Assembly: GCF_004000605.1 (NCBI RefSeq)
Contig: NZ_CP018911.1
Span: 558,001 to 622,000 of the forward strand
DNA length: 64,000 nucleotides
Reading direction: 5' to 3'
DNA from: Glycocaulis alkaliphilus
Lineage (GTDB): Bacteria > Pseudomonadota > Alphaproteobacteria > Caulobacterales > Maricaulaceae
Shown: in pieces, positions 27,298 to 36,005 of the stretch
Numbering within the stretch: the stretch's first letter is position 1
How the letters are laid out: each line of letters begins with the position of its first letter
Made by a program: the position numbers and the translations under genes
Notes under the pieces: model-generated
The model's database searches: none
Seen by the model: the letters and a program-made list of their open reading frames with translations, nothing else
What the model was told of the DNA's origin: nothing

Positions 27298-29088
27298 ATG
27301 GCTGGCAGGACAACGATGGACGAGCGCCGGATAGGGGACATATTGCGCGAAAGCGGGGCCATCTCGGCAGAGGATGCCGAGCAGGCGCTCGCCTATCAGC
27401 GCGAGACCGGCGCGCTGTTCGGTCAGGCACTGCTTCGCCTTGGCGCGGTCGCCGAGGAAAAGCTCCTGAGCGCCCTCTCCGCCCAGCTCGGCTTTTCCGT
27501 GCTGGACCGCGCCGCCCTGCCCGAAAATGACGAGGTCTTTGCCGCCTCTGCCCGCGCCGTCGGCCTCCCCTTGCGCTGGCTTGCCGCCAAGGAGGCCGTG
27601 GTCTGGACCGTGCCGGACGGCTCCGGCGATGAGGCGGAGGCAAAGCTCATCCTGCTGGCGCGCAACCCGCTCGACCCCGCGCTCAATGAGCGCCTGCACA
27701 CCGGCTGGGCCGGCCGGGTGGAGCGTGTGCTGGCCTCAAACCGTCTGCTCGACAGCGCGCTGGCGCGCCTGCACTCGCTCTCGGCCCAGCGCCCGGACGG
27801 TGTGCTGACCGATGCCGAACGCCTGCGCGAAATGGCCGAGGAAGCGCCCGTCATCGACTTTGTAAACGCACTGTTTGAGGACGCGCTGCGCGACGGGGCC
27901 AGCGACATCCATGTCGAGCCCTTTGAACACGTGTTCAAGGTGCGTTTCCGCGTCGATGGCGTGCTGCATCTGGTGCAGACCCAGCCGCGCTCGCGCTTTG
28001 ATGCGGTTGCCTCGCGCGTGAAGCTGGTGTCGGGCATGGATATTGCCGAGCGCCGCCTGCCGCAGGACGGCCGTCAGACCATACGCTTTGCCGGCGAGGA
28101 AGTGGATTTGCGCGTGTCCAGCCTGCCAGGCGCATGGGGCGAATCGCTGGTGCTGCGCCTTCTGCGCAAGCGCCAGGAACTGCCCACGCTCGATGGTCTG
28201 GGCCTTGAAGGCGCGCCGCGAACCGGTTTTGACCGCATGATCCGCGAGCCCAATGGCGTCATCCTCGTCACCGGCCCGACCGGCTCAGGCAAGTCGACAA
28301 CGCTCTACCGGGCGCTGGAGCTGGTCAATGATGGCGAACGCAAGATCATCACGATCGAGGATCCGGTCGAGTACGATATGGACGGGATCACCCAGGTGCA
28401 GGCGCGCGCCGACATCGGCTACAGCTTCGCACGCGGCCTGCGCGCCATACTGCGCCAGGACCCCGACGTCATCATGATCGGCGAAATCCGGGACGGCGAG
28501 ACGGCGCGCATCGCCATCCAGGCCGCGCTGACCGGCCACCTCGTCTTCTCCACCCTGCACACCAATTCGGCCATGGCCGCCATTGAACGGCTTGTCGATC
28601 TGGGTGTGGAATCCTTCCTGGTCTCGGCTGCCTTGCGGGGCCTGATGGCTCAGCGCCTCGTGCGCCGGCTGTGTGATCATTGCGCCCTGCCCGCCCCGCC
28701 GGAAGATATCGTCATTGCCGAGCAGCTGCTCGACCAGTCCCGCAGCGAAGGCGCGCTGTGGCCGGCCGGCACATTCGCCGCGCCTGCGCACTGGCGCGTA
28801 CCGCAAGGGTGCGATCACTGCCGAGGGCAGGGCTATCTGGGCCGCGTCGCGGTCTATGAGGCCGCCTATGTCGATGGGGCCTTGCGCGAGGCTGTCGCCC
28901 GCCATGCCCCCTCGCGTGACCTGATGGCCGCCGCCCGCGCCGCCGGCTTCCTGACTATGCTGGAGGACGGGATGCTAAAGGCGCGAGCGGGCCTTACCTC
29001 CGTGGCGGAAATCATGCGTGTGCTGGGCGGCGGGCCGGAAGTCGTGATCGACGAGGCACCGCCCGCACGCCTGAGCGCACAAATCTAG
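27298..29088 (+). CDS. gspE: Type II secretion ATPase GspE
   Basis: About 596 residues. The N-terminal MshEN/T2SSE-N domain begins RRIGDILRESGAI; the ATPase domain has the Walker A GPTGSGKSTTL (about 325-335), the Asp box IITIEDPVEYDMDG, Walker B DPDVIMIGEIRDGETA and the His box TGHLVFSTLHTNSA. Two CDHC motifs (about 457 and 504) form the zinc-binding tetracysteine site of GspE. It powers pseudopilus assembly. ATG 27298 and ATG 27316 are both acceptable starts. gspF follows after 13 bp. Confidence 0.95.
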   Translation: MAGRTTMDERRIGDILRESGAISAEDAEQALAYQRETGALFGQALLRLGAVAEEKLLSALSAQLGFSVLDRAALPENDEVFAASARAVGLPLRWLAAKEAVVWTVPDGSGDEAEAKLILLARNPLDPALNERLHTGWAGRVERVLASNRLLDSALARLHSLSAQRPDGVLTDAERLREMAEEAPVIDFVNALFEDALRDGASDIHVEPFEHVFKVRFRVDGVLHLVQTQPRSRFDAVASRVKLVSGMDIAERRLPQDGRQTIRFAGEEVDLRVSSLPGAWGESLVLRLLRKRQELPTLDGLGLEGAPRTGFDRMIREPNGVILVTGPTGSGKSTTLYRALELVNDGERKIITIEDPVEYDMDGITQVQARADIGYSFARGLRAILRQDPDVIMIGEIRDGETARIAIQAALTGHLVFSTLHTNSAMAAIERLVDLGVESFLVSAALRGLMAQRLVRRLCDHCALPAPPEDIVIAEQLLDQSRSEGALWPAGTFAAPAHWRVPQGCDHCRGQGYLGRVAVYEAAYVDGALREAVARHAPSRDLMAAARAAGFLTMLEDGMLKARAGLTSVAEIMRVLGGGPEVVIDEAPPARLSAQI

Positions 29089-29101
29089 GGCGGGCACGGC
29101 C

Positions 29102-30307
29102 ATGAGCGGGGCATACCGGTATAAAGGCCTGCGCCCTGACGGGCGGTCCGTCGAGGGACGCATCACCGCCGCCAGTGAGCAGGAGGCCGTCACCCAGCTG
29201 GCCGGCCAGCGCATCCAGGCCTTCGAAGTGGTTCCCGATACTGCAAACCGCCGCCGCTTTGCCCGGCGCAAGGCCGGAGCGCGCGACCGGGTGCGCGTGC
29301 TGCGCCAGCTCTCCATGCTGGTGCGCGCAGGTGCTCCGCTTCTGACCTGCTTTGACAGCCTACTGGAAGATGAACCCTGCCTAGAAATACATGACAAGCT
29401 GAGGGGCATCCGCTCCGACCTCAGGGGCGGGGGACGTCTGTCACTGGCGCTGTCACGCCATTTCCCCGACCTGCCGGACTATGCACCCCGCCTGGTGGAA
29501 CTCGGCGAGGCGACGGGCTCGCTCGCCGAACGTCTCGCTGAGGTGTCCGGACAGATGGAGCGTGACCTCACCGCAGCGGAGGAGTTGCGCAATGCGCTGG
29601 CCTACCCGGCCTTCCTGGCATTTGCCGGGGTCGGCGCCGTGCTGTTCATCTTCATGGTGGTGGTGCCCCGCTTCTCCGCGCTGCTCAGCGAAGCACGCGG
29701 CGAGATACCCCTGGTTTCACGCATCGTGCTCAGTATCGGCCAGACGGTCAGCGAGCACTCGGTCCTTGTGCTGGGAGGCCTTGCCCTGCTGGTAGTTATA
29801 GGCATCCGGCTGGTCAGCCTGTCCTCCACCCGGCGGGCGCTTGTCGGGGTGGCGTTCCGGACACCGGTTCTGGGCCGGTTCCTCAATGCTTCGGATACCG
29901 CGCGCTGGGCGCGTGTGACCGGCACCGCCCTCGCCGCCGGGGCGAGCCTTCTCGACGCGCTGACCCTCGCCGAACGGGGCGTCATGTCAGCGCGCCGGCG
30001 TGAAGGGCTTGCCGAGGCGAGGCGGGCCGTGCGTTCAGGCGAGCCGCTGGAGGCGGCCCTGCGCGCAAACACCGATATGGACGCCATGACCCTCAACCTC
30101 ATCCGCACCGGGCGTCTGTCCGGCGCCATGGCCGACATGCTGCTATTCGTGGCCGAAAGCGGCGAGCAGCAGGCACGAAACCTGAGCAAGCGCCTGACAT
30201 CGCTGGCAGAACCCCTGGCGATCGCGTTCATTGCCTCGATCATCGGCCTGGTCGTTGTCAGCCTCGTCCTGGCCATGTCCAGCCTTTACAGCTTTGATAT
30301 CCAGTAA
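29102..30307 (+). CDS. gspF: Type II secretion inner-membrane protein GspF
   Basis: A 401-residue protein with the GspF pattern: an N-terminal domain starting YRYKGLRPDGRSVEGRI, two T2SSF repeats (RQLSMLVRAGAPLLTCFDSL; ARVTGTALAAGASLLDALTL) each followed by membrane helices (near 175-195, 222-245 and 370-395), and LVELGEATGSLAERL / LIRTGRLSGAMADML. It is the polytopic platform component that engages GspE, whose gene is directly upstream. Confidence 0.93.
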   Translation: MSGAYRYKGLRPDGRSVEGRITAASEQEAVTQLAGQRIQAFEVVPDTANRRRFARRKAGARDRVRVLRQLSMLVRAGAPLLTCFDSLLEDEPCLEIHDKLRGIRSDLRGGGRLSLALSRHFPDLPDYAPRLVELGEATGSLAERLAEVSGQMERDLTAAEELRNALAYPAFLAFAGVGAVLFIFMVVVPRFSALLSEARGEIPLVSRIVLSIGQTVSEHSVLVLGGLALLVVIGIRLVSLSSTRRALVGVAFRTPVLGRFLNASDTARWARVTGTALAAGASLLDALTLAERGVMSARRREGLAEARRAVRSGEPLEAALRANTDMDAMTLNLIRTGRLSGAMADMLLFVAESGEQQARNLSKRLTSLAEPLAIAFIASIIGLVVVSLVLAMSSLYSFDIQ

Positions 30308-30324
30308 TATTCGGGAGCTTTGAG

Positions 30325-31137
30325 GTGCCGGCACCGATTATCGCAATGGGGGGGATTGGCGGCAGCGGCACCCGTGCCTGCGCCCAGATCCTGCTTAATG
30401 CCGGCTATCATCTGGGTTCCGATCTGAATGAGGCGCTGGATAATCTTACCTTCTCGCTGATATTCAAACGCCAGTCCGCGCTGATGTGGAACCGCACGAC
30501 ATTTGAGTGCTACCTGTCAGCCTTCCTCAGCCATCTGCAAACGGGCCACCTGCCCAAAGGCATGGTAGGGACTCTCGCGGACATCCCGGCTGCCGGCCGG
30601 GCAGGCCACAGCGCCGACTGGCTGACTGAGCGCCTTGGCCGTGCGCGGACTCCCGGGCCAACCCCGGGGGGGGAACTGCTGGGTTGGAAGGAGCCGAATA
30701 CACACATTTTCATAGAAAGAATTATGGAATCAAAAGACGATATAAAATACGTGCACATTGTACGAGATTTCAGATACATGATGGCAAGTAAAAACAATAA
30801 TCAGATTAAAAATTGGGGGCCTGTATTTCTTGACGACGATGGGCTATATGAAGGCCCAAGGGTTCTGCGGTACTGGTTCGAGGTTCAGGCGCGAATGATC
30901 GGGATATACAAACGGTTTCCCGACCGTGTGATGTTCCTTAGCTATGACCGGCTGAGTGAGGCACCCCGGATGCAGATCGGCGCATTACTCCGGTTTTGTG
31001 AAACACCGGCGGCAGGCGACCTGTCCGAGCTTATGACGGGGCTGGACTTTGTATCTGGGACCAGTCCGGCTTCAGACCTACTGCTGGACGCCCGACAGGC
31101 CCGCGTGCTGGCTGAAACGCTCGCGATCTGCGCCTAA
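30325..31137 (+). CDS. Sulfotransferase family protein
   Basis: A 270-residue protein. IIAMGGIGGSGTRACAQIL resembles the 5'-phosphosulfate loop of PAPS-dependent sulfotransferases, GWKEPNTHIF a following conserved block, and YVHIVRDFRYMMASKNN the 3'-phosphate-binding motif. It would move sulfate from PAPS to a glycan hydroxyl or amino group in the cytoplasm. GTG 30325 is chosen because GGGAG lies 7 bases upstream. A stretch around 30700-30830 is strongly AT-rich. The stop overlaps the stop of the convergent exostosin-like gene by 3 bases. Substrate unknown. Confidence 0.72.
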   Translation: MPAPIIAMGGIGGSGTRACAQILLNAGYHLGSDLNEALDNLTFSLIFKRQSALMWNRTTFECYLSAFLSHLQTGHLPKGMVGTLADIPAAGRAGHSADWLTERLGRARTPGPTPGGELLGWKEPNTHIFIERIMESKDDIKYVHIVRDFRYMMASKNNNQIKNWGPVFLDDDGLYEGPRVLRYWFEVQARMIGIYKRFPDRVMFLSYDRLSEAPRMQIGALLRFCETPAAGDLSELMTGLDFVSGTSPASDLLLDARQARVLAETLAICA

Positions 31138-32018
31138 CTGTCAGGCACCAGCGAACGCCCTGCCTTTAGTGGTTCGCAAATGCGCGACCACCAATGGTCC
31201 AGGGTCAATGGCGCGAGCCAGCGGTCCCGCCAATCCGTTCCGGACTGAAACCGGGAGATGATATCTGTGCGTGCGGCACGAAGACGAGCGCGGTCGAGCG
31301 CGTCCGGCTGCCATTCATCCACGTAGATGACTGGCAGGCTGGAATACGCAGCTGTTGTGGCGTTACGCCGGATTATCGGAACGGCCCCGTTAAGTAGAGC
31401 GAGCCAGGCTTTCGGCGACGGGTCCAGACCGCCTCCCTCGACACAAAAAACAAAGCTGTGCCGCTGAAGGAGGTTCAGAAATTCCTGCTCTGGCACTTCC
31501 TCTCCGGGACGGTACGCCCAGCTCGCCCAATGCGTGGCTGCGATCGCGCTCACCGATTTTCGCAGCGCCCACTGATCGCCACCGCGTACCCTGTGAGCGC
31601 ACAAAGCGGTAAGCGGCCGCGAACCAAGCGACGAAAACCCGGGCGAGAACCACGATGCCCGGTCCCCAGTGGTGACCAGACCAAGGGGGAGGGGTGAAAG
31701 CCTGTCGAGGCCTTGAGTGTCCAGGTTCTCTGCCCACCAGTGGAGTAGCAATGGATGGCTTCGTATGTCGTCGACAATGTCCTGCAGCGCCTTGCCGAAG
31801 GACGGCCAGCGCAGGTCGACCTGACGCGGAATTGTTGCGTCTTCCGAACCTGACACCAGCACAAATGGACGAGTGAGCTGTGGCAGAACCTCAACCGCGA
31901 AGCGCTCGATTGCTATGGCAGGCGAGCGTAGCGACAGAAACAGCGTCTGCGGGGCCTGATGAGGCGGCGTCTGTTTGATCAGGTGAACACGTGGTTCTTG
32001 CGTATCGCTGAGAAACAC
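31134..32018 (-). CDS. Exostosin-like glycosyltransferase, apparently frameshifted near its 5' end
   Basis: The open part from a GTG at 32018 codes 294 residues. FVFCVEGGGLDPSPKAWLAL, followed by a GAVPII strand and LPVIYVDEW, matches the GT-B nucleotide-binding half of exostosin (GT47)-like proteins. Convincing protein sequence continues upstream in frame (LFPKHQGADKYQITGIAKRC) but has no start codon before a stop. ATG 32146, 6 bases after the upstream gene, opens MNGSGTFDRDWG in another frame. Adding one G to the G5 run at 32111-32115 (minus strand) would join them into about 337 residues. It is either a recent mutation, a sequencing error or programmed slippage. Confidence 0.6.
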   Translation of the reverse strand: MFLSDTQEPRVHLIKQTPPHQAPQTLFLSLRSPAIAIERFAVEVLPQLTRPFVLVSGSEDATIPRQVDLRWPSFGKALQDIVDDIRSHPLLLHWWAENLDTQGLDRLSPLPLGLVTTGDRASWFSPGFSSLGSRPLTALCAHRVRGGDQWALRKSVSAIAATHWASWAYRPGEEVPEQEFLNLLQRHSFVFCVEGGGLDPSPKAWLALLNGAVPIIRRNATTAAYSSLPVIYVDEWQPDALDRARLRAARTDIISRFQSGTDWRDRWLAPLTLDHWWSRICEPLKAGRSLVPDS

Positions 32019-32110
32019 CCAGTCACAGCGCTTTGCAATACCGGTAATCTGGTACTTGTCCGCGCCCTGATGTTTGGGAAACAGCCGAGTGTTAAGCGGT
32101 TCTGTCCGTT

Positions 32111-32115
32111 CCCCC
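32111..32115 (-). other. Probable frameshift site (G5 run)
   Basis: On the minus strand the run is TGG-GGG-AAC in the frame of ATG 32146. One extra G gives TGG-GGG-GAA and connects MNGSGTFDRDWG to ERTEPLNTRLFPKHQGADKY of the downstream frame. The joined reading has a natural start just after the sulfotransferase stop. Confidence 0.6.
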
Positions 32116-32152
32116 AGTCGCGGTCAAATGTTCCGCTGCCGTTCATGGCCGC

Positions 32153-32896
32153 TCAGGCCAACGCCCGAGCCCGGAGCGCGTGGTAGGTGTCCCGTGTTTC
32201 CTCTGGCAAGGTCATTTGATTGTGAGCCTCTGAAGTCGGAATGGCCGGGTCGTAGAAGCTATCAGCGTCTCGTGCACCTAAACCGATCTTGCTGATGATG
32301 GCATCAAGTCTTGGACGCATCACCGCTTCCACAGGAGAAAACTCGATGATTGGCAGGTCTAGAACGTCGGTCCACTCCAGAAGTTTCTGATTGTATGCGG
32401 TCCAGATGTGCAAGCCCTTTGCGATGGAAAATCCATTACGCTGCTGCAGGGATTTCGCTACAGCGGCAGGATGCCGGAATATCCCGGCCGCCTGCAGGTC
32501 CGGGCACACTTCCAGCCAGCCATGAAGGGCGAACAGCGTGCGGGGATCTTTAAATCCCCAGAGGCTTTGATCCTTGCGTGACTCGATGAACAGGTCACGT
32601 ACCGACGCGTGGAGCTTGCCCCACACCGGTTTGTGCGGGGGATTGTCCCAGCTGCCACCGTTTGTACGCAGCAGATCTTCATGCATGTAGAGCAGGGATG
32701 GCGCTTCCTGCAACCCTTTGGGATTAGAGCGGATGCTGTGGTCAAGCACTTGACCCAAATAAAGACCCGCACCCTTGAGTGATCCGCAAAGCGCGCTGGT
32801 TCCACTGCGGTGCATACCCAAGACGACAATCGCCTGTGACTTTGCCGTTTCCAGCTGATCCGCTGGAGTTTTGGCGTGTTTGGTAGCCTCACTCAC
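32153..32896 (-). CDS. Sulfotransferase family protein
   Basis: A 247-residue protein with the PAPS-binding loop VVLGMHRSGTSALCGSL near residue 25, LWGFKDPRTLFALHGWLEV in the middle and IFRHPAAVAKSLQQRNG as the 3'-phosphate motif. GMHRSGTS is typical of bacterial sulfotransferases acting on glycans. It lies between an FkbM methyltransferase gene (16 bp upstream) and the exostosin-like gene (6 bp downstream, if the frameshift is repaired), which makes a three-gene glycan unit. The acceptor is unknown. Confidence 0.8.
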   Translation of the reverse strand: MSEATKHAKTPADQLETAKSQAIVVLGMHRSGTSALCGSLKGAGLYLGQVLDHSIRSNPKGLQEAPSLLYMHEDLLRTNGGSWDNPPHKPVWGKLHASVRDLFIESRKDQSLWGFKDPRTLFALHGWLEVCPDLQAAGIFRHPAAVAKSLQQRNGFSIAKGLHIWTAYNQKLLEWTDVLDLPIIEFSPVEAVMRPRLDAIISKIGLGARDADSFYDPAIPTSEAHNQMTLPEETRDTYHALRARALA

Positions 32897-32911
32897 CTGT
32901 TGTCGCCTCTT

Positions 32912-33661
32912 TCAGAAGTTTCGCAGCCGATCGGCTATGCGTTTTACGGTGCGGCTCCAAGGCCATTTGTACCCCTGAAATGTCGCATACAGATGTGGCT
33001 TGAACTGGCTTCCGTCAAGCTGCTGAAAATGTTCTTCAAATAGATCGTTCCTAATGAATATGACATCGCACTGCCAGAAAGCGCTATCATAATAGCAGGG
33101 CTCCACGACGTCAAATAACCGGAAGCCGGACTGCATTACAGTCCTCACCCGCTCCGCAAGCGTGTCTCCAGTGCACTCTATTATAACAACGGCACAGTTT
33201 TTTAACATGTTTTTTGCGCCTTCCAATACGTCCATTTCACGTCCGTCTATATCAATTTTTAAAAGAAAAGGCCCTGTAAGGGCGTTGGTCCAAATATACT
33301 TGTCCAGAGTAGTAATCGCGACTTTCCGTTCGCCGGGTGCGCCTGTAATGCCTTCTGCAATCAAAGAGGCCCGCACAAGGTCTGTTTTCCCTTCAAAGCC
33401 CTCTACAGAAAAAGCAGCGATCCCCTCGCAATTGCCAATGGCAATTCCCTCAATTCGGACATCAAGTCTGCGATAGGTTGCCCTGATCTGCGGGTGATAT
33501 TCCTCGACCGGTTCAAACAGCACATGATGCTTGTCGGGGAAGGCATCAATTAACTCTGGAGTCCCCGTCAGTACGCCGACGTCCAGAATTGTTGTTACCG
33601 GAATACCCCTACGCCGTAAAATCTTCAACGACTGGGCCTTTAGGGGTCCACGACCGGTCAT
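32912..33661 (-). CDS. FkbM family methyltransferase
   Basis: A 249-residue SAM-dependent methyltransferase. TTILDVGVLTGTPELIDAF is motif I, HVLFEPVEEYHPQIR the acidic strand, TTLDKYI and LLKIDIDGREMDVLEGAKN the FkbM/Methyltransf_21 core. The C-terminal 80 residues (CYYDSAFWQCDVIFIRND) are also common in glycan-locus FkbM proteins. It likely O-methylates a sugar. First gene of the minus-strand unit and divergent from the coiled-coil/YPDV-repeat gene across 166 bp. Part of it (33180-33290) is AT-rich. Confidence 0.83.
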   Translation of the reverse strand: MTGRGPLKAQSLKILRRRGIPVTTILDVGVLTGTPELIDAFPDKHHVLFEPVEEYHPQIRATYRRLDVRIEGIAIGNCEGIAAFSVEGFEGKTDLVRASLIAEGITGAPGERKVAITTLDKYIWTNALTGPFLLKIDIDGREMDVLEGAKNMLKNCAVVIIECTGDTLAERVRTVMQSGFRLFDVVEPCYYDSAFWQCDVIFIRNDLFEEHFQQLDGSQFKPHLYATFQGYKWPWSRTVKRIADRLRNF

Positions 33662-33827
33662 TTTCCGTCCATTTCAGCAGGTTCATCGAGGGTGAATGTC
33701 GCAGCGCAAGCCAGGATGCGCAAGCTGACTTAACACGCTACGATATACGGGTGAGAATGCTTTTCGGACGTGAAATGTGCGTTGGAAAGTTGTTCCAGCG
33801 GCGTCGCAGAGTTGCGTAGCTGGCGGC

Positions 33828-34979
33828 ATGAACGTGCAACAAAAGGATCATGGTGTGAGGGTTCTAGTTGGAGGTATGCGCCAGTCAGACTGGCAGGAGC
33901 TCGAAGCCCTGTTCAAGCCGTCCGGGAGCGAGCAACTGGCAGTGTCGATAGAGCGGTTGCCGGACTTTGCTGGCGGGGCCGGCTTAGTAGAGGAAAGCGC
34001 TGCCCGGACGTTTCAGTCGGCGCCGACCGCGCTCTGCGTGCTCGGGTATGCGGCACCGGAGGAGGTGGCGGCAGCGGCAATGCACAATGGAGCAGACCCG
34101 CTGGACGCGCTCGAGCGGTGGCGGCTTGATTGCAAAGTCATCTTGTCATTGCTCGAGGCCTTTCCGCTGCGCACAGCGCTACTCCACGTTGGAGCCGCTC
34201 GTTCTCACCCTGATCTGGCCAAGGGGAAGATTGGCGAGCGACTGGAGCAGGAACTTGATGCGGCAGGTATGCCCCCGGCCCATGTGGGCACACTTTCCCC
34301 GCTATTGCTCGCGGCAGCATCTTATATTGTGAGTGATCTGGGGGGCACTGATGAAGACATGTCCCTGCTGGACAAGGTCGCGACTGTTCCAGGCAGCCTC
34401 GTTATTCGGCCTAGTGCCCAGGAGCTTGCCCTGGATGCGATTGCCTCAGTGGTCGCCTTGAAGGAGCGCGAGAAGCTGGCAACCGAGCTGGTGCAGGCTC
34501 GCAATGCGTTTGAGGCCCGTATGGCGGATCTGACGGAAAAATTGGGCGACAGTGAACGAATGTTCGCAAAGGAGAGGGCCGCCAGGGCGGCATTGGGCGC
34601 CGAACTGAATTCGATTAAATCATCGAAGCTGGGTCAAATTTTTCTGTCTCTGCGAAGAATTGGCGCACATTTCAGGCAGTGGCCGCGCCTCTCCAGGCAA
34701 TTGCGTCTGGATGTCGAACTAGTAAGCACAAGCGAGTATTTCGATGGGCCTTGGTATACTGAGCGTTATCCTGACGTCGCGGCTGCCGGTGTTGATCCGG
34801 CGCTGCATTTCGTCCGGCTTGGTGGAGCGGAGGGGCGCGCACCCGGGCCGAGATTTTGCTCATTCGCCTATCTGGCGTCCAATCCCGATATCGCCGAACG
34901 CGGGCTAAACCCTCTTGTTCACTATCTCCGGTTTGGCCAGGCGGAGGGGCGAACCATTGAGCCGGTTCACGATGCATGA
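33828..34979 (+). CDS. Coiled-coil protein with C-terminal YPDV-type repeats
   Basis: A 383-residue protein of unknown function. Residues about 1-220 contain no domain I recognise. A coiled coil follows (about 225-280, KEREKLATELVQARNAFEAR). The end carries two copies of a repeat of about 35 residues: WYTERYPDVAAAGVDPALHF, then YLASNPDIAERGLNPLVHYL, each ending in G-x-x-E-G-R. This repeat is common in large glycosyltransferases and rhamnan-synthesis-type proteins, so a role in glycan assembly is likely. ATG 33828 is preferred over 33777. The stop overlaps the next start as ATGA. Confidence 0.6.
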   Translation: MNVQQKDHGVRVLVGGMRQSDWQELEALFKPSGSEQLAVSIERLPDFAGGAGLVEESAARTFQSAPTALCVLGYAAPEEVAAAAMHNGADPLDALERWRLDCKVILSLLEAFPLRTALLHVGAARSHPDLAKGKIGERLEQELDAAGMPPAHVGTLSPLLLAAASYIVSDLGGTDEDMSLLDKVATVPGSLVIRPSAQELALDAIASVVALKEREKLATELVQARNAFEARMADLTEKLGDSERMFAKERAARAALGAELNSIKSSKLGQIFLSLRRIGAHFRQWPRLSRQLRLDVELVSTSEYFDGPWYTERYPDVAAAGVDPALHFVRLGGAEGRAPGPRFCSFAYLASNPDIAERGLNPLVHYLRFGQAEGRTIEPVHDA

Positions 34980-35956
34980 TGAGAATGTTGCATAGGGACG
35001 CAATGCCGGCGGATCAAAGCGTATGGTCTGACATGATGAATCCGACAAATGATCGACAGCTGACCCCCGGCTCCGGACCCATCCGGGCGCTGCAAGGTCT
35101 TTACGCGAACCCGGCCTCGTCTTCGGCGCGCGAAAAAATGGTGAACGCGCTTTCCGGTCTGATGCCGCTCCTGGAGAGGTCAGCTGAGCCCATCCGCGTG
35201 ATTCAGCATTTAGCCTGCACCGGCGGTACACTTTTCTCCCGCTGCTTGCAGGCCCAGCCCAACACGACCGTTCTCAGCGAGTTGGACCCTATCAGCACGA
35301 TACAGCTTAAGACCCAGCGGTCGGGATTTGCGCCAACCGACCCCATTCTGCTGGCGAGAGCAGGCCTGAACCGGATCGATGACGAAACCGCGGTGGAAAT
35401 GTTCTTGGCTGCTGTGGGTGTGTTGCGTGCTCGGCTCGAGCGGACAGGGCGCAGACTGGTAATCCGGGGGCACGCACACTCGCAGTTTTGTACGGAGGTG
35501 GACTGGAACCTGCGGCCAACGCTCAATGAAATGCTTGCCGGGTTGGCGCCAGTGCGTTCCGTAGTCACGCTTCGCCACCCGATAGAATCGTTTACCTCCC
35601 TTGACCATAACAAGTGGCACCACTTTTCACCATTTTGCCTGGATGAGTATTGCCTCAGATACCTTGCCTTCCTCGACCGGCATGCCGAAATCCCATCAAT
35701 TCGATATGAAATGCTTGTTTCAGACCCTGACGCCACTATAAGAATGCTCTGCGACATTCTGGAGCTACCATTCAATGTTGATTGGCCCATGCTGATTCCC
35801 GCGATCCGCATGACGGGTGATAGCGGCCGCCGTGGCAATGTCATCGGACCGCGTCCAAGGCGGGAGATTTCCGGCTATCTGGTTGAAGAGGCCGCGCAAA
35901 GCGAAAATTACCACACACTTTGCGAGCGCCTGGGGTATGACCCGTCGACAGCCTGA
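34976..35956 (+). CDS. Sulfotransferase-like protein
   Basis: A 326-residue protein. VIQHLACTGGTLFSRCLQAQ takes the place of the PAPS loop, followed by TVLSELDP; VRSVVTLRHPIESFTSLDHN is a good 3'-phosphate motif, and SIRYEMLVSDPDATIRMLCD is typical of the C-terminal third of sulfotransferases. The loop reads CTGGTLFSR rather than the usual RSGTS, so it is a divergent member. It is coupled to the upstream gene by an ATGA overlap; ATG 35033 is another possible start. Third sulfotransferase in the block. Confidence 0.65.
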   Translation: MMRMLHRDAMPADQSVWSDMMNPTNDRQLTPGSGPIRALQGLYANPASSSAREKMVNALSGLMPLLERSAEPIRVIQHLACTGGTLFSRCLQAQPNTTVLSELDPISTIQLKTQRSGFAPTDPILLARAGLNRIDDETAVEMFLAAVGVLRARLERTGRRLVIRGHAHSQFCTEVDWNLRPTLNEMLAGLAPVRSVVTLRHPIESFTSLDHNKWHHFSPFCLDEYCLRYLAFLDRHAEIPSIRYEMLVSDPDATIRMLCDILELPFNVDWPMLIPAIRMTGDSGRRGNVIGPRPRREISGYLVEEAAQSENYHTLCERLGYDPSTA

Positions 35957-36005
35957 TCCCTGTAGGCAAATCGATAACAGGACTGGGTGTCCGGGAGCAT
36001 AAATT

